Shown piece by piece: positions 1-8,155 of a DNA stretch of 64,000 nt. Source of the stretch: Austwickia sp. (GTDB lineage: Bacteria > Actinomycetota > Actinomycetes > Actinomycetales > Dermatophilaceae); assembly GCA_016699675.1 (NCBI GenBank), contig CP064985.1, positions 1,488,001-1,552,000 of the forward strand, written 5' to 3'. Position 1 is the stretch's first letter. Each line of letters opens with the position of its first letter. The notes below the pieces were generated by a model. The model searched no databases. It saw only the letters and a program-made list of their open reading frames with translations, and was not told where the DNA came from. Position numbers and translations under genes: made by a program.

Positions 1-1569
1 CATGACGGTCGGCGCCTGCGTGTTGCAGCTCGGCACCGTTGGCATGACGGAGGCGTCGGCGACCCGCAGGCCCTCGATGCCGTGGACCCGCAGCTGCGGG
101 TCGACGACGGCCATCGCGCCGGTGCCCATGGAGCAGGTGCCGGTGGGGTGGCAAGCGCTGACGATGTGCGTCTTGACGAACCGCTCGTAGTCCGCGTCGG
201 TGCGCAGCTCGTCGAAGCCGTAGAGGAACTCCTCGTCCACCAGCTGGGCCATCGACGGCTGCGCCATGATCTCGCGCATGATCTTGGTCCCCCCGATCAT
301 CTGGCGGACGTCGTATTCCGTGGCCAGGAAGTTCGGGTCGAGCAGCGGGAGCTGCGTCGGGTCGGAGCTGATCGTCGTCACCGAGCCGCGGGAGGTCGGG
401 CGCAGCGTGTAGACGTCGACGCCCACGCCGTGGCCGGTGCGGTAGCCCGCCTGCCGGCGGAAGTCGTTCGTCATCGCCGGGACGAAGTGCAGCTGCTGGT
501 CGGGCGCCGGCGCGTCGGCGTCGACGTACGCGAACGCCCCCGCCTCAGCCAGCGTCGACTGCAGCGGCCCGCGGCGGTGCGCGGCGTACTGCGCCACCGC
601 CATCGCCCCCGGGATCGGCAGCCGGTAGCGGTCCATGGAGTTGCCCGGCTTGATCGAGTAGCACATGTCGACCCGCGGGTGGTCCTGCAGGTTCTTGCCG
701 ACGCCGACCAGCTCGTGCACGACCGGGATGCCCGCGGCCCGCAGGACCTCCGGGTCGCCGATGCCGCTCAGGTTGAGCAGGTGCGGGGACAGGTAAGCGC
801 CCGCCGACAGGATGATCTCGTGGCTCGCGCGGTACGTCGTACGGCGGCCGCGCACGAGCGCCTCGACCGTGCGCGCCCGGCCCTGGTGGATGCCGATCCG
901 CATGACCTGGGCGTGCGTCGCCACCGTGAGGTTGCGGGGGCGCCGGGTCCGGCCGAGGTAGGCCGAACTGGTGCTGTTACGCAGGCTGTTCCAGGTGGTG
1001 CGCTGGTAGAAGCCGACACCGTGCTGGCGGGCCCCGTTGAAGTCAGCGTTGAACGGCAGGCCGGCCTCCTGGCCGGCGCGCACGAACGCGAGCGACAGCG
1101 GGTGCGGGTCGATCTGGTCGGAGACCCCGAGCGGGCCGTCGACGCCGTGGAACTCGTCGGCGAAGCGGGCGTTGCGCTCGTAGCGGCGGTAGACCGGGGC
1201 GACGTCGGCGTGCGACCAACCGTGCGCACCGAATTCACTTTCCCACGTGTCGAAATCGACGGGGGCGCCGCGGGTGAAGACCTGCGCATTAATGGAGCCG
1301 CCGCCGCCGATCACCTTCGCCTGGCGCAATTCGACGCGCTGGCCCACGCAGTGCTTCTGCGGCACCGAGTGCAGCGGCCATTCGTAGTTTTCGTTGTTCA
1401 GGACGCCGATGCCCGCCGGAATGTGGATCAGCGGGTTGCTGTCCCCCCGGCCCGCCTCCAGCAACAACACGGATGCCCCGCTGTCAGCGAGCCGACCAGC
1501 CACGACGCAGCCAGCCGAGCCGCCGCCCGCGATGATGTAGTCGAACTCCCGCTGCCGATTGTTACGCAT
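1..1569 (-). CDS. GMC-family FAD-dependent oxidoreductase (3' end cut by the window edge)
   Basis: The family (choline dehydrogenase, glucose/cholesterol oxidase relatives) oxidises alcohols using FAD. The product starts MRNNRQREFDYIIAGGGSAG, so the dinucleotide-binding GxGxxG-like glycines lie at about residues 15-20. A second glycine-rich signature (GGGGSINAQ) follows near residue 85, and the C-terminal HPTGTCSMG block carries the usual catalytic histidine. 523 codons are visible; relatives have about 530-560, so only a short tail is missing to the left. The ATG has a weak purine stretch (GGGGAAA) before it. No partner gene is visible, and the substrate cannot be read from the sequence. The family call is secure; physiological role unknown. 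Confidence 0.9.
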   Translation of the reverse strand, partial: MRNNRQREFDYIIAGGGSAGCVVAGRLADSGASVLLLEAGRGDSNPLIHIPAGIGVLNNENYEWPLHSVPQKHCVGQRVELRQAKVIGGGGSINAQVFTRGAPVDFDTWESEFGAHGWSHADVAPVYRRYERNARFADEFHGVDGPLGVSDQIDPHPLSLAFVRAGQEAGLPFNADFNGARQHGVGFYQRTTWNSLRNSTSSAYLGRTRRPRNLTVATHAQVMRIGIHQGRARTVEALVRGRRTTYRASHEIILSAGAYLSPHLLNLSGIGDPEVLRAAGIPVVHELVGVGKNLQDHPRVDMCYSIKPGNSMDRYRLPIPGAMAVAQYAAHRRGPLQSTLAEAGAFAYVDADAPAPDQQLHFVPAMTNDFRRQAGYRTGHGVGVDVYTLRPTSRGSVTTISSDPTQLPLLDPNFLATEYDVRQMIGGTKIMREIMAQPSMAQLVDEEFLYGFDELRTDADYERFVKTHIVSACHPTGTCSMGTGAMAVVDPQLRVHGIEGLRVADASVMPTVPSCNTQAPTVM

Positions 1570-1741
1570 GGTATTTCCCCGATCCTTCCCCAGAATCCCC
1601 ATGAGCCCGGTCAAGCTGTCGCATTCTCCCCAGAATGGCGACGTGGGCCCCTCTTCATTGTCGGTCGAGATCTAGACGCCTGTCCAACTGCATTCTCGAC
1701 CTTTGTATCTATTCAGTTTCCGCCGATATCGCACTGTCGCG

Positions 1742-1809
1742 CGACATAATCCTGCAACCATGGTGACGAAATGACGTAACCCTGCAACCATGGTTGCGGT
1801 GTTATGTCG
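1742..1809. repeat. Intergenic palindromic repeat built on GCAACCATGG
   Basis: Two 22-bp arms (1742-1763 and 1788-1809) are inverted copies of each other with three mismatches. The sequence between them contains a perfect 14-bp palindrome, GCAACCATGGTTGC (1784-1797), preceded by TGACGTAAC. A 15-base piece (1754-1768) recurs in the opposite orientation at 6868-6882, and a related pair lies at 35100-35159. It sits just past the 3' end of the minus-strand deacetylase gene and upstream of the GMC gene, so it could be a terminator, an operator or a mobile miniature repeat. Confidence 0.6.
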
Positions 1810-1831
1810 GGCATGGGCGCTGCCGCCCCCG

Positions 1832-2641
1832 CTAGGTGAGCACGACGCGCGTCGTCCGGTAGACCGAGCGGCGGGCCAGCCGCCAGCCCGGTTGCAGGGC
1901 GTCCCGGACGCGCGCGGCGAGCGGCGTACGGTCCGCGCGCACCGCGGCGACGATCGCCGCGGCGTCGTGCTCCGGCAGGACGTGCAGGCGCGGCAGCGCG
2001 AGGGGGTCGTCCACCCCCGGCCGCGCGAGCCGGCGCCCGATCACGCACGCCGAGCTGAACCCCGCGTCACGCACCGCCTGCCGGGTGGACCGGCCGGCGT
2101 AGCCGTGCGGGTAGCAGAACGAGACGGGCCGGCGACCCAGGTGCTGCTGCAGGAGCTCGGCCGACAGCCGCAGCTCCCGCGCCAGCGGGCGCCGCCCGAA
2201 CAGGTCGAGCGGCAGGTGCCGGTGCCCGTGGCTGCCGATCTCGACCGACTCGGGCAGCGCCTCCAGGCGGGCCCAGTCGAGCACCGACCCCGCGTAGCGC
2301 ATGCTCTCCGCCGTCCGGCCCACCAGCGCGGTGGGCACGTAGACGGTGGCCGAGCCCCCGACCTCCGCGAGGAGGTCGGGCACCGCGTCGAAGTCGTCAA
2401 GCGCGTCGTCGAAGGTCAGCGCCACGATCCGGGCGTTCGGGTCGCGATCCCTGGCCGTGAGGGCCTCGGTCACCCCCGCCAGTCGCCAGCCGTCGGCGAC
2501 GAGGGCGCGCCACTGCTCACGGACCCGGGCCCGCGGGACGGCCAACGGCGTACCGTCTCCGTCCGCGGGCACGGAGTGGTACATGAGGATGGGCAGCGGC
2601 GTCGACTCCGACGTGACGGTTGCGCTGCGGGGGTCGGCCAT
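1832..2641 (-). CDS. Polysaccharide deacetylase (NodB/CE4-like)
   Basis: 269 residues. The core begins with PLPILMYHSV, followed by the CE4 motif VALTFDDALDDF (about residues 75-86), which supplies the catalytic base and one metal-binding aspartate, and then the metal-binding SHGHRHLPL (H-x3-H motif). CFYPHG-like FCYPHG follows. CE4 enzymes remove N- or O-acetyl groups from polysaccharides such as peptidoglycan, chitin or poly-N-acetylglucosamine. No signal peptide is visible, so it may act cytoplasmically, as in some lipid-linked sugar pathways, or be exported another way. The start codon overlaps the stop of the upstream glycosyltransferase by one base (TGATG), indicating translational coupling in one operon. 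Confidence 0.88.
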   Translation of the reverse strand: MADPRSATVTSESTPLPILMYHSVPADGDGTPLAVPRARVREQWRALVADGWRLAGVTEALTARDRDPNARIVALTFDDALDDFDAVPDLLAEVGGSATVYVPTALVGRTAESMRYAGSVLDWARLEALPESVEIGSHGHRHLPLDLFGRRPLARELRLSAELLQQHLGRRPVSFCYPHGYAGRSTRQAVRDAGFSSACVIGRRLARPGVDDPLALPRLHVLPEHDAAAIVAAVRADRTPLAARVRDALQPGWRLARRSVYRTTRVVLT

Positions 2642-3831
2642 CAGCGGCCCTGGCGGCGCGCGGCGCGGGCGCGGATCTTCAGGTAGATGTCGCGCAGGCC
2701 CTCGGCGCTGGTGTCCCAGGTGGGCAGCTGCTCCGGGTCGGCGGTCGGGCCGGTGGACATGGCCGACAGCAGACCGTGCGCGACGTCCGCGGGGCTGGCG
2801 CTCTCCGGGATCCCCCGGACCCAGCCCTCCTGGACGAGCTCGCCCACCCCGGCGACCTCCAGGCCGACGACGGTGCAACCGAGCGACAGGGCCTCCATGA
2901 CGGCGACCGGGTGTGCCTCGTACTCCGACAGCGACACGAACACGTCGGCCTTGCACAGCGCCTCGGCCATCGCGGTCCGGTCGTCCGGCGGCAGGGAGGT
3001 GATCTCGACCTTGTCGGCGACGCCGAGCTTGGCGGCGAGCTCGCGCAGCTGCGGCTCGTTGCTGCTCTGGTCGCCGGCGCCGAGGATCAGCAGGCGGGCG
3101 CGGGGCTCGGAGCGCAGCACGTCCGGCAGCGCCTCGATGACGCGCTGGTGGCCCTTGTAGGGCACGAGCCGACCGGAGGAGATGATGAGGCCCGGCACGG
3201 TCTCGGGGCGCTGCGGCAGGGCGGTGAGCCCGCCGCCGTTGCGGATGACCTCGACCCGGCTGGGCGTGATGCCCGCCTGCGAGGCGACGAGGTCGGCCTC
3301 GAAGTGGCTGACGCCGATGAGGGCGTCGGCGCGGCGCAGCAGCGGGGCGAGGAGGCGCCACTGGGCGCCGCGCGCGGCGTTGCGGTGGCCGAGGCTGTGA
3401 CCGCCGGTGTGGAACGTCACGACGTACGGGATCTTCGCCCGGGCCGCCGCGAGCATCGTGGTCGGCGGCACCGCGGTGTGGATGCCCTGCTGGTGGACGA
3501 GGTCCCAGTCGCCGTCGGCGGCGATGCGGGCGACCTCGGGGGCGAAGTAGTAGTCCTTCGTCTTGGGGTAGGCGGGCACGCGCAGGGTGCGGATGCCGTC
3601 CAGGTACTCGTCCTTCGGGCGGGTCCCCGACACGTCGGTCGTGAGGATCGTGACCTCGAAGCGGGGGTCGGCGTTGATCCGCTTGGCGACCTCGTTGACG
3701 TGCTTCTCGATGCCGCCCACGTCCGGCAGGTACTTGTGGGCCACCATGAGGATCTTGAACGGCTCGGCGTCGCGTGCTGGCGAGGTGCTGTTGCCGTTGA
3801 CGTCGGTAGCGACGAACTCCGTGCTGGTCAT
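2641..3831 (-). CDS. Family 4 glycosyltransferase (GT-B fold)
   Basis: 396 residues from an ATG preceded by GAAGGA; a longer in-frame start exists but its extra residues are unlike the family. The N-terminal domain begins ILMVAHKYLPDVGGIEKHV, the typical acceptor-binding glycine loop of GT4 enzymes. The C-terminal domain holds SSGRLVPYKGH and the E-x7-E type nucleotide-sugar site SEYEAHPVAVMEA. It should transfer a sugar from an NDP-sugar to a lipid-linked or polysaccharide acceptor at the inner face of the membrane. It is coupled to the downstream deacetylase, suggesting the added sugar is an N-acetylhexosamine later deacetylated; that is inference. Confidence 0.88.
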   Translation of the reverse strand: MTSTEFVATDVNGNSTSPARDAEPFKILMVAHKYLPDVGGIEKHVNEVAKRINADPRFEVTILTTDVSGTRPKDEYLDGIRTLRVPAYPKTKDYYFAPEVARIAADGDWDLVHQQGIHTAVPPTTMLAAARAKIPYVVTFHTGGHSLGHRNAARGAQWRLLAPLLRRADALIGVSHFEADLVASQAGITPSRVEVIRNGGGLTALPQRPETVPGLIISSGRLVPYKGHQRVIEALPDVLRSEPRARLLILGAGDQSSNEPQLRELAAKLGVADKVEITSLPPDDRTAMAEALCKADVFVSLSEYEAHPVAVMEALSLGCTVVGLEVAGVGELVQEGWVRGIPESASPADVAHGLLSAMSTGPTADPEQLPTWDTSAEGLRDIYLKIRARAARRQGR

Positions 3832-4048
3832 CTGCTGTCCTTCGGATGTCGGTCTGGCCTGGGCGCGCCGAGGTTTCTCGATCGCGCGAGGGGCGTCGCG
3901 GCTGGCACCGCGGAATAGGGGTACGTCGCATGGCGTCGCGATCAGCGACACGGCGAGGGCAGGCCACGCTTGCTGCGGCAAGCAGTCCCGTCCGCGACCG
4001 TCCCGACGCGTGACGAAGGTCGGCGCGCGCGGTGCCGTGCGACGCTGG

Positions 4049-5170
4049 TCAGGAAGCGCTGTACGCCGGATCGGCGGAGCGCGTGGGGGGAGAGGCCGAG
4101 GCGTGCGCTGACCCGCGGGTCCGCGCCTCGGCGTCCGGCGCGGCCGCAGCGGCCCGACGCCCGGGACGCCCCAGGGCCGGCTTGGCCGGCCGCAGGCGCA
4201 ACGCGAGCAGGCCCATGGCGAAGCCGAAGGCCGCCACCGTCATGCCGAGGAGGAGGACGAAGGCCGCGGCGACGCGGGCCCGGGCCACCAGGCCGAGCAC
4301 GCGGGGCACGAAGTCCCGCACGAAGGCGGTCTCGCTGGTCAGCGAGTCGGCGCCCAGCCGGGCAGCCATCCCGGCCTTGGCCTTGCCGTCGGCGTGGCAG
4401 CGCTTCATCACGTAGCCGACGCGGCTGCGGTTGCCCGGGACGTGGTGGTGGATGACCGCGCTCGGCTCCAGGACGAACTGCGCGTCCGGGACGGCCTCGC
4501 GGATGCGCAGGCAGAGGTCCGCCTCTTCGCCGCCGCGCGCGTCGTCGCCCTTGCGGCCGACGCTCTCGTCGTAGCCCCCGTGGTCCTTGAGCGCGTCGGT
4601 CGCCATCATGGCGCAGCCGCCGAAGACGTTGCGGACGACGGTGCGCTCGGTCGGCAGCCCGGCGTGCGAGCAGCCCACGGTCCAGAGCAGCTCGCTGGGG
4701 AACCAGCGGGGCCGGCCCTCGACGAACACCGGCTCGACCCAGCCGCCGACGCCCACGGCGCCGGTGTCGGCGTGCGCCTCGGCCAGCTGGGCCAGCCAGT
4801 CGGGCTCGGCGTACGCGTCGTCGTCCAGGAAGGCGACCCACGGCGTGTGCACGCGGGCCAGCCCGGCGTTGCGGGCGGCGGACAGGCCTTGGTTCTCGGG
4901 GAGCGGCACCAGGGTGATGTCGCGGTAGCGGTCCATGAGGGCCGCGGCCAGCGGCTCACAGCCGTCGACGACCACGACGACCTCGGCGGGTGCCAGCGTC
5001 TGGCGGCGGAGCGAGGCCAGGCACAGGTCGATCTCGCGGAGCCGGGCCATGTCGTAGACGCACACGACGACGGTGATGTTGCTCGTGCGCCCGCCGCTGG
5101 CGGGTAGCTGCTCGCGGGCCGCCTCGTGCGGGGCGTACGGCGATGCGTGGTTTTCGGTCGATCCGCTCAT
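4049..5170 (-). CDS. Family 2 glycosyltransferase with C-terminal membrane segment
   Basis: 373 residues from ATG (MSGSTENH); an in-frame ATG at 5221 would add 17 residues and cannot be excluded. The GT-A domain opens with ITVVVCVYDMARL, has the AFLDDDAYAEPDW motif (DxD-like, metal and NDP-sugar binding), and a GGEEADLCLRI motif that is the usual catalytic ED region. Near the C-terminus VAAAFVLLLGMTVAAFGFAM is one hydrophobic helix. Single-helix GT2 enzymes usually add one sugar to a lipid-linked intermediate rather than polymerise. It is separated from the GT4 gene by about 217 bases without a clear gene, but the shared strand suggests joint expression. Confidence 0.85.
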   Translation of the reverse strand: MSGSTENHASPYAPHEAAREQLPASGGRTSNITVVVCVYDMARLREIDLCLASLRRQTLAPAEVVVVVDGCEPLAAALMDRYRDITLVPLPENQGLSAARNAGLARVHTPWVAFLDDDAYAEPDWLAQLAEAHADTGAVGVGGWVEPVFVEGRPRWFPSELLWTVGCSHAGLPTERTVVRNVFGGCAMMATDALKDHGGYDESVGRKGDDARGGEEADLCLRIREAVPDAQFVLEPSAVIHHHVPGNRSRVGYVMKRCHADGKAKAGMAARLGADSLTSETAFVRDFVPRVLGLVARARVAAAFVLLLGMTVAAFGFAMGLLALRLRPAKPALGRPGRRAAAAAPDAEARTRGSAHASASPPTRSADPAYSAS

Positions 5171-5712
5171 CCCCGGAAGCACTCCGGAGCGCGTGAAATC
5201 GGCCACGAATAATCCCCCCATTCATTCCCCAGTTGCCGACGTTCCCCCGTCGGCGTGCAGAACGTTCCCCCCGCGCGCCACCCAATGGCGAACGGCCGTT
5301 CTGATGTCCCCAATGACTGCGCCCAAACCCCCCTCGACGCTGGTGGTCGACTGTCTGGGTCGCACGTCCAGTAGACAGTCCCATTCGGCATAACTCAAGC
5401 CGAGATCGGGCCAGAATAGGCCTCTGATCAGCCAATATCGGTGTGGCTTAACGGGGTACGCAATGGTCGTGGCGCGGTGTGATTTGTCTCACATCCCGGG
5501 TCGTTTGGGGTCTGCGAGGAGCCCAATTTCGCACGCATCGGGGTGAATTCCCGGCCGCTGCCCACGGGCCCCGCACGGCCTCAGATCGGCCGTCGGACGG
5601 ACGACTGGATCTACGCAAACCGCCCCGCCGGGCGCCCTTCCCGCACGGCATCGACGCGTCCCGCCCCCATCACGTCCGCGGGCCGCGTCTCGCCCCCTGG
5701 AAGGGAACGTCC
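5171..5712. other. Divergent intergenic region between GT2 and the secreted glucanase
   Basis: About 540 bases with no convincing gene; any start between 5170 and 5221 for the minus-strand gene would shorten it slightly. It is less GC-rich than its flanks around 5390-5470 and contains a perfect CRP-type palindrome at 5478-5493. It probably carries promoters for both directions. Confidence 0.5.
5478..5493. promoter_or_regulatory. CRP/GlxR-type operator TGTGA-N6-TCACA
   Basis: The sequence TGTGATTTGTCTCACA matches the cyclic-AMP receptor protein consensus in both half sites. Actinobacterial CRP/GlxR proteins recognise TGTGA-N6-TCACA. It lies about 220 bases upstream of the GH16 start and within the divergent region, so it could control the hydrolase, the glycosyltransferase or both. 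Binding is inferred from the motif. Confidence 0.5.
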
Positions 5713-6786
5713 GTGAAGATGTCCCGTGGCGCCCGCGCGGCGTTCATGTGCTCCGCCGTGGTGCTGAGTCTGGGCCCCGGGACGGCGTACGCCGTGTCGA
5801 CGCCTGCCGCCCTCGAGGCCACGGATGTCGCGGCTCTCGACGTACCGCTGCCGGCCGGCGCCGCACCCGCGCTCGCCACGTCCTCCCCCGACGGGACCCG
5901 CTTCGTCGCCGCCGGCCGGACGACCCGTAGGCTGGCGACCAGGAAGCGTCCCAAGCCGACGCCGACACCCACGCCCACGCCGACGGCGACGCCCTCGCCC
6001 AGCCCGACGCCGACGCCCACGCCGACCACCGTGACGCCACCGCCCAGCACCGCGCCCACCCTCGTGTGGCGCGACGACTTCGACGGCCCCGCCGGAAGCC
6101 GCGTCAACCCGGCGTGGTGGACCGAGCTGTCCGGCGGCGAGGGCTGGGGCAACCAGGAGCTGCAGCTGTACCAGTCCGGCGGCAAGAACGCGGCCGTCGA
6201 CGGCCAGGGCAACCTCGTCATCACGGCCCGCAAGGAGTCGGCGGGAACGTGCTGGTACGGGCCGTGCCAATACACGTCAGCCCGGTTGACCACCGCGAAG
6301 AAGGTGACGGCGAACAGCGGCCGGGTCGAGGCTCGGCTCAAGACGCCGATCGGCAAGGGCGTCTGGCCGGCGTTCTGGATGCTGGGCGACAACCTCGACA
6401 CGGCGGGCTACCCGCAGTGCGGCGAGGCCGACATCATGGAGCTCGTCGGCGATTGGCCCAGCGAGATCTGGTCGTCGATCCACGGGCCGGGATACGTGCT
6501 CGCCGGGCTCACGGCGCCGTACCGGCTCCCGGAGGGCGTCACCTACCACGACGACTTCCACACCTTCGCGATGGAGTGGACCTCGACGGGGGTGCAGTTC
6601 TCCGTGGACGGCAACGTGTATCACCAGGTCAACCGCGCCGACGTCGGGGCCGCCGAGTGGGTCTTCGACAAGCCCATGCACGTGATCCTGAACCTGGCGG
6701 TCGGCGGCAAGTGGCCGGGCGACCCGGCGGCGACCACTCAGTTCCCGGCGGAGTTGGTCGTCGACTACGTGGCGATGTACCGCTGA
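5713..6786 (+). CDS. Secreted family 16 glycoside hydrolase (endo-beta-1,3-glucanase type)
   Basis: 357 residues from GTG, with a good ribosome binding site (GGAAGGGAA) ahead of it. Order of parts: signal peptide ending near GTAYA (about residue 26), a low-complexity stretch, a Pro-Thr linker (about residues 77-107), then a GH16 domain to the end. The GH16 catalytic signature E-x-D-x-x-E is present in GEADIMELVG, and the lectin-like fold is supported by WGNQELQLY and the C-terminal NLAVGGKWPGDP. It should cleave beta-1,3 (or mixed-linkage) glucans or related polymers outside the cell. It faces the deacetylase at 6932 convergently. A paralogue lies at 9629. Confidence 0.92.
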   Translation: MKMSRGARAAFMCSAVVLSLGPGTAYAVSTPAALEATDVAALDVPLPAGAAPALATSSPDGTRFVAAGRTTRRLATRKRPKPTPTPTPTPTATPSPSPTPTPTPTTVTPPPSTAPTLVWRDDFDGPAGSRVNPAWWTELSGGEGWGNQELQLYQSGGKNAAVDGQGNLVITARKESAGTCWYGPCQYTSARLTTAKKVTANSGRVEARLKTPIGKGVWPAFWMLGDNLDTAGYPQCGEADIMELVGDWPSEIWSSIHGPGYVLAGLTAPYRLPEGVTYHDDFHTFAMEWTSTGVQFSVDGNVYHQVNRADVGAAEWVFDKPMHVILNLAVGGKWPGDPAATTQFPAELVVDYVAMYR

Positions 6787-6800
6787 CGCGGCCGCTGCCA

Positions 6801-6828
6801 ACGCCGTACGCCGTACGCCGTACGCCGT
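6801..6828. repeat. Four tandem copies of ACGCCGT
   Basis: Four exact 7-bp copies sit 15 bases after the glucanase stop codon. Similar GTACG-rich short tandems occur at 56568-56584 and 57714-57745. It could be slippage-prone non-coding DNA; no function is evident. Confidence 0.7.
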
Positions 6829-6867
6829 AGGGCGTGCTCCCACGGAGCCCCTACCGTGCTGATTTCT

Positions 6868-6884
6868 CGTCACCATGGTTGCGG
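6868..6884. repeat. Second copy of the CCATGG intergenic repeat motif
   Basis: CGTCACCATGGTTGC (6868-6882) is the exact reverse complement of 1754-1768, and CACCATGGTTGCGG recurs at 35146-35159. Here it lies between two convergent genes (glucanase and deacetylase). Confidence 0.55.
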
Positions 6885-6931
6885 GAATCGGCGAGCGAGC
6901 GCCGCGCGTGGTGACGGCGCGGGCACGCGCC

Positions 6932-7789
6932 TCAGCGCGGGCGGCCCGGCGGCGGGTCGGTCGGGAACGGCCGCCCGTCGACCTGCACGAAGCTGTAGCC
7001 GGCGCGTTTGAGGCCGTCGACGATGTCGCCGAGCGCCTGGACGGTCGGCGACGGACCGACCTGTTGCGGGTCCTCTTTCCCGTGCTCGTGGAGCAGCAGG
7101 ATCATCGGGTGGCCGTCCGCGGCGGCGACGACGCGTCGGGTGAGTTCTGCGGCGCTGGGGTTCTCCCAGTCGATGGGGTTGTCGGTCCAGCCCACCTTGG
7201 TGAGCCGCAGGCGGGCGATGGTCGCGTCCACGGAGGGATTGGCGTCCCCGAACGGGGGCCGCATGAGGCACACGTCTTGACCGATGGCGTCGGCGACCGC
7301 AGCGGTCGAGCTCTCCAGCTGGGCCGTGAGGTCGGCCTCGGTCAGCGTCGACAGGCGGGGGTGGTTCCACGAGTGGCTGCCGACGGCGTGCCCAGCGGCG
7401 GCCACCTTGGCCACCAGTTCGGGGTGCGCGGCCGTGTGCTCGCCGGTCTCGAAGAACGTGACCTTGACCTGCTTCTGCCGCAGGATCGCCAGGATCGCGT
7501 CGGTGGTATCCACGCTGGGACCGTCGTCGAAGGTCAAGGCGGCGACGCGGGCCGGCGCAGCGATGTTGACGATCGGGGTCGGCGCGGGGCAGCGGGCCGT
7601 CATGGACGCGGCGAACGGCACCCGCCGACTAGCAGCGGATGCCGTTCCCTGGTTTGCGTTGGACGGGGTCGCGTCGACGGTTCCGCGGGTGGCCCAGCCG
7701 CCCACGAATCCGGCACACAGGGCCAGGGCCAGGGCGCCGCTCACTGCGGCCGCCCGGCCCCTGTCTGCTCCCTGCGACCCCCGTCGCAC
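6932..7789 (-). CDS. Secreted polysaccharide deacetylase (NodB/CE4)
   Basis: 285 residues from GTG. An N-terminal hydrophobic segment (AAAVSGALALALCAGFVGG, about residues 13-31) acts as a signal peptide or anchor. The CE4 domain has VAALTFDDGPSVDTT (catalytic Asp and metal-binding Asp), then GSHSWNHPRLS (H-x3-H), the MRPPFGD motif and the C-terminal MILLLHE. All key residues are present, so it is probably an active metal-dependent de-N-acetylase working at the cell surface. It ends 20 bases after the stop of the small membrane protein on the same strand and is probably the last gene of an operon with the synthase at 8156. Confidence 0.9.
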   Translation of the reverse strand: MRRGSQGADRGRAAAVSGALALALCAGFVGGWATRGTVDATPSNANQGTASAASRRVPFAASMTARCPAPTPIVNIAAPARVAALTFDDGPSVDTTDAILAILRQKQVKVTFFETGEHTAAHPELVAKVAAAGHAVGSHSWNHPRLSTLTEADLTAQLESSTAAVADAIGQDVCLMRPPFGDANPSVDATIARLRLTKVGWTDNPIDWENPSAAELTRRVVAAADGHPMILLLHEHGKEDPQQVGPSPTVQALGDIVDGLKRAGYSFVQVDGRPFPTDPPPGRPR

Positions 7790-7809
7790 CCCGATCGAGC
7801 TCCGCTGCC

Positions 7810-8151
7810 TCAGGCGAAGACCCGGGTCCGGGTCCGTGCGGGCGCGCGGTGCCGCCCGGCGGCCCGGGTCGCGTCGTGGTCGCCGGCGCCCTCGACGTCC
7901 GCTTCAGCGGAGGCCTGGACGGGGGCGTCCGACGCTGCCTCGGTGACCGCGGACGGCGTGGTGGAGCCGACGAGCTGGGTCCACGTGGGGGCGATCCGCT
8001 TGGCCGCGGACAGCGCCGCGAAGATGGCGAAACCGCCCAGGAGCAGCCAGAACGGCTCGGTCGAGGGGCCCAGCGGGAAGTCGAGCGGGAGGAACGAGGC
8101 GCTGGTCGGCGCGGCGATGCTGGCGCCGGCGATCGAGTAGTTGTTGTACAT
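7810..8151 (-). CDS. Small membrane protein coupled to a processive glycosyltransferase
   Basis: 113 residues from ATG; the start lies only four bases past the stop of the synthase at 8156, with GGTGACC as ribosome binding site. It begins MYNNYSIAGASIAAP, has one clear membrane helix (PFWLLLGGFAIFAALSAAK, about residues 34-52) and a charged, Arg/Ala-rich tail. I do not recognise a family. By position it could be an accessory subunit of the synthase, in the way PgaD assists PgaC, but there is no sequence evidence for homology. The gene lies between the synthase and a secreted deacetylase. Confidence 0.7.
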   Translation of the reverse strand: MYNNYSIAGASIAAPTSASFLPLDFPLGPSTEPFWLLLGGFAIFAALSAAKRIAPTWTQLVGSTTPSAVTEAASDAPVQASAEADVEGAGDHDATRAAGRHRAPARTRTRVFA

Positions 8152-8155
8152 CAGG

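Noticed and set aside
82..1749. Long plus-strand open frame over the GMC gene
   Set aside because: The protein is Arg/Val/Asp-rich without any domain, and lies opposite an intact GMC oxidoreductase. It is a shadow caused by high GC content.
1832..3967. A single 711-residue minus-strand protein covering the deacetylase and glycosyltransferase region
   Set aside because: Only its last 269 residues are a real protein; the first part is the wrong frame of the GT4 gene, which has all family motifs in its own frame.
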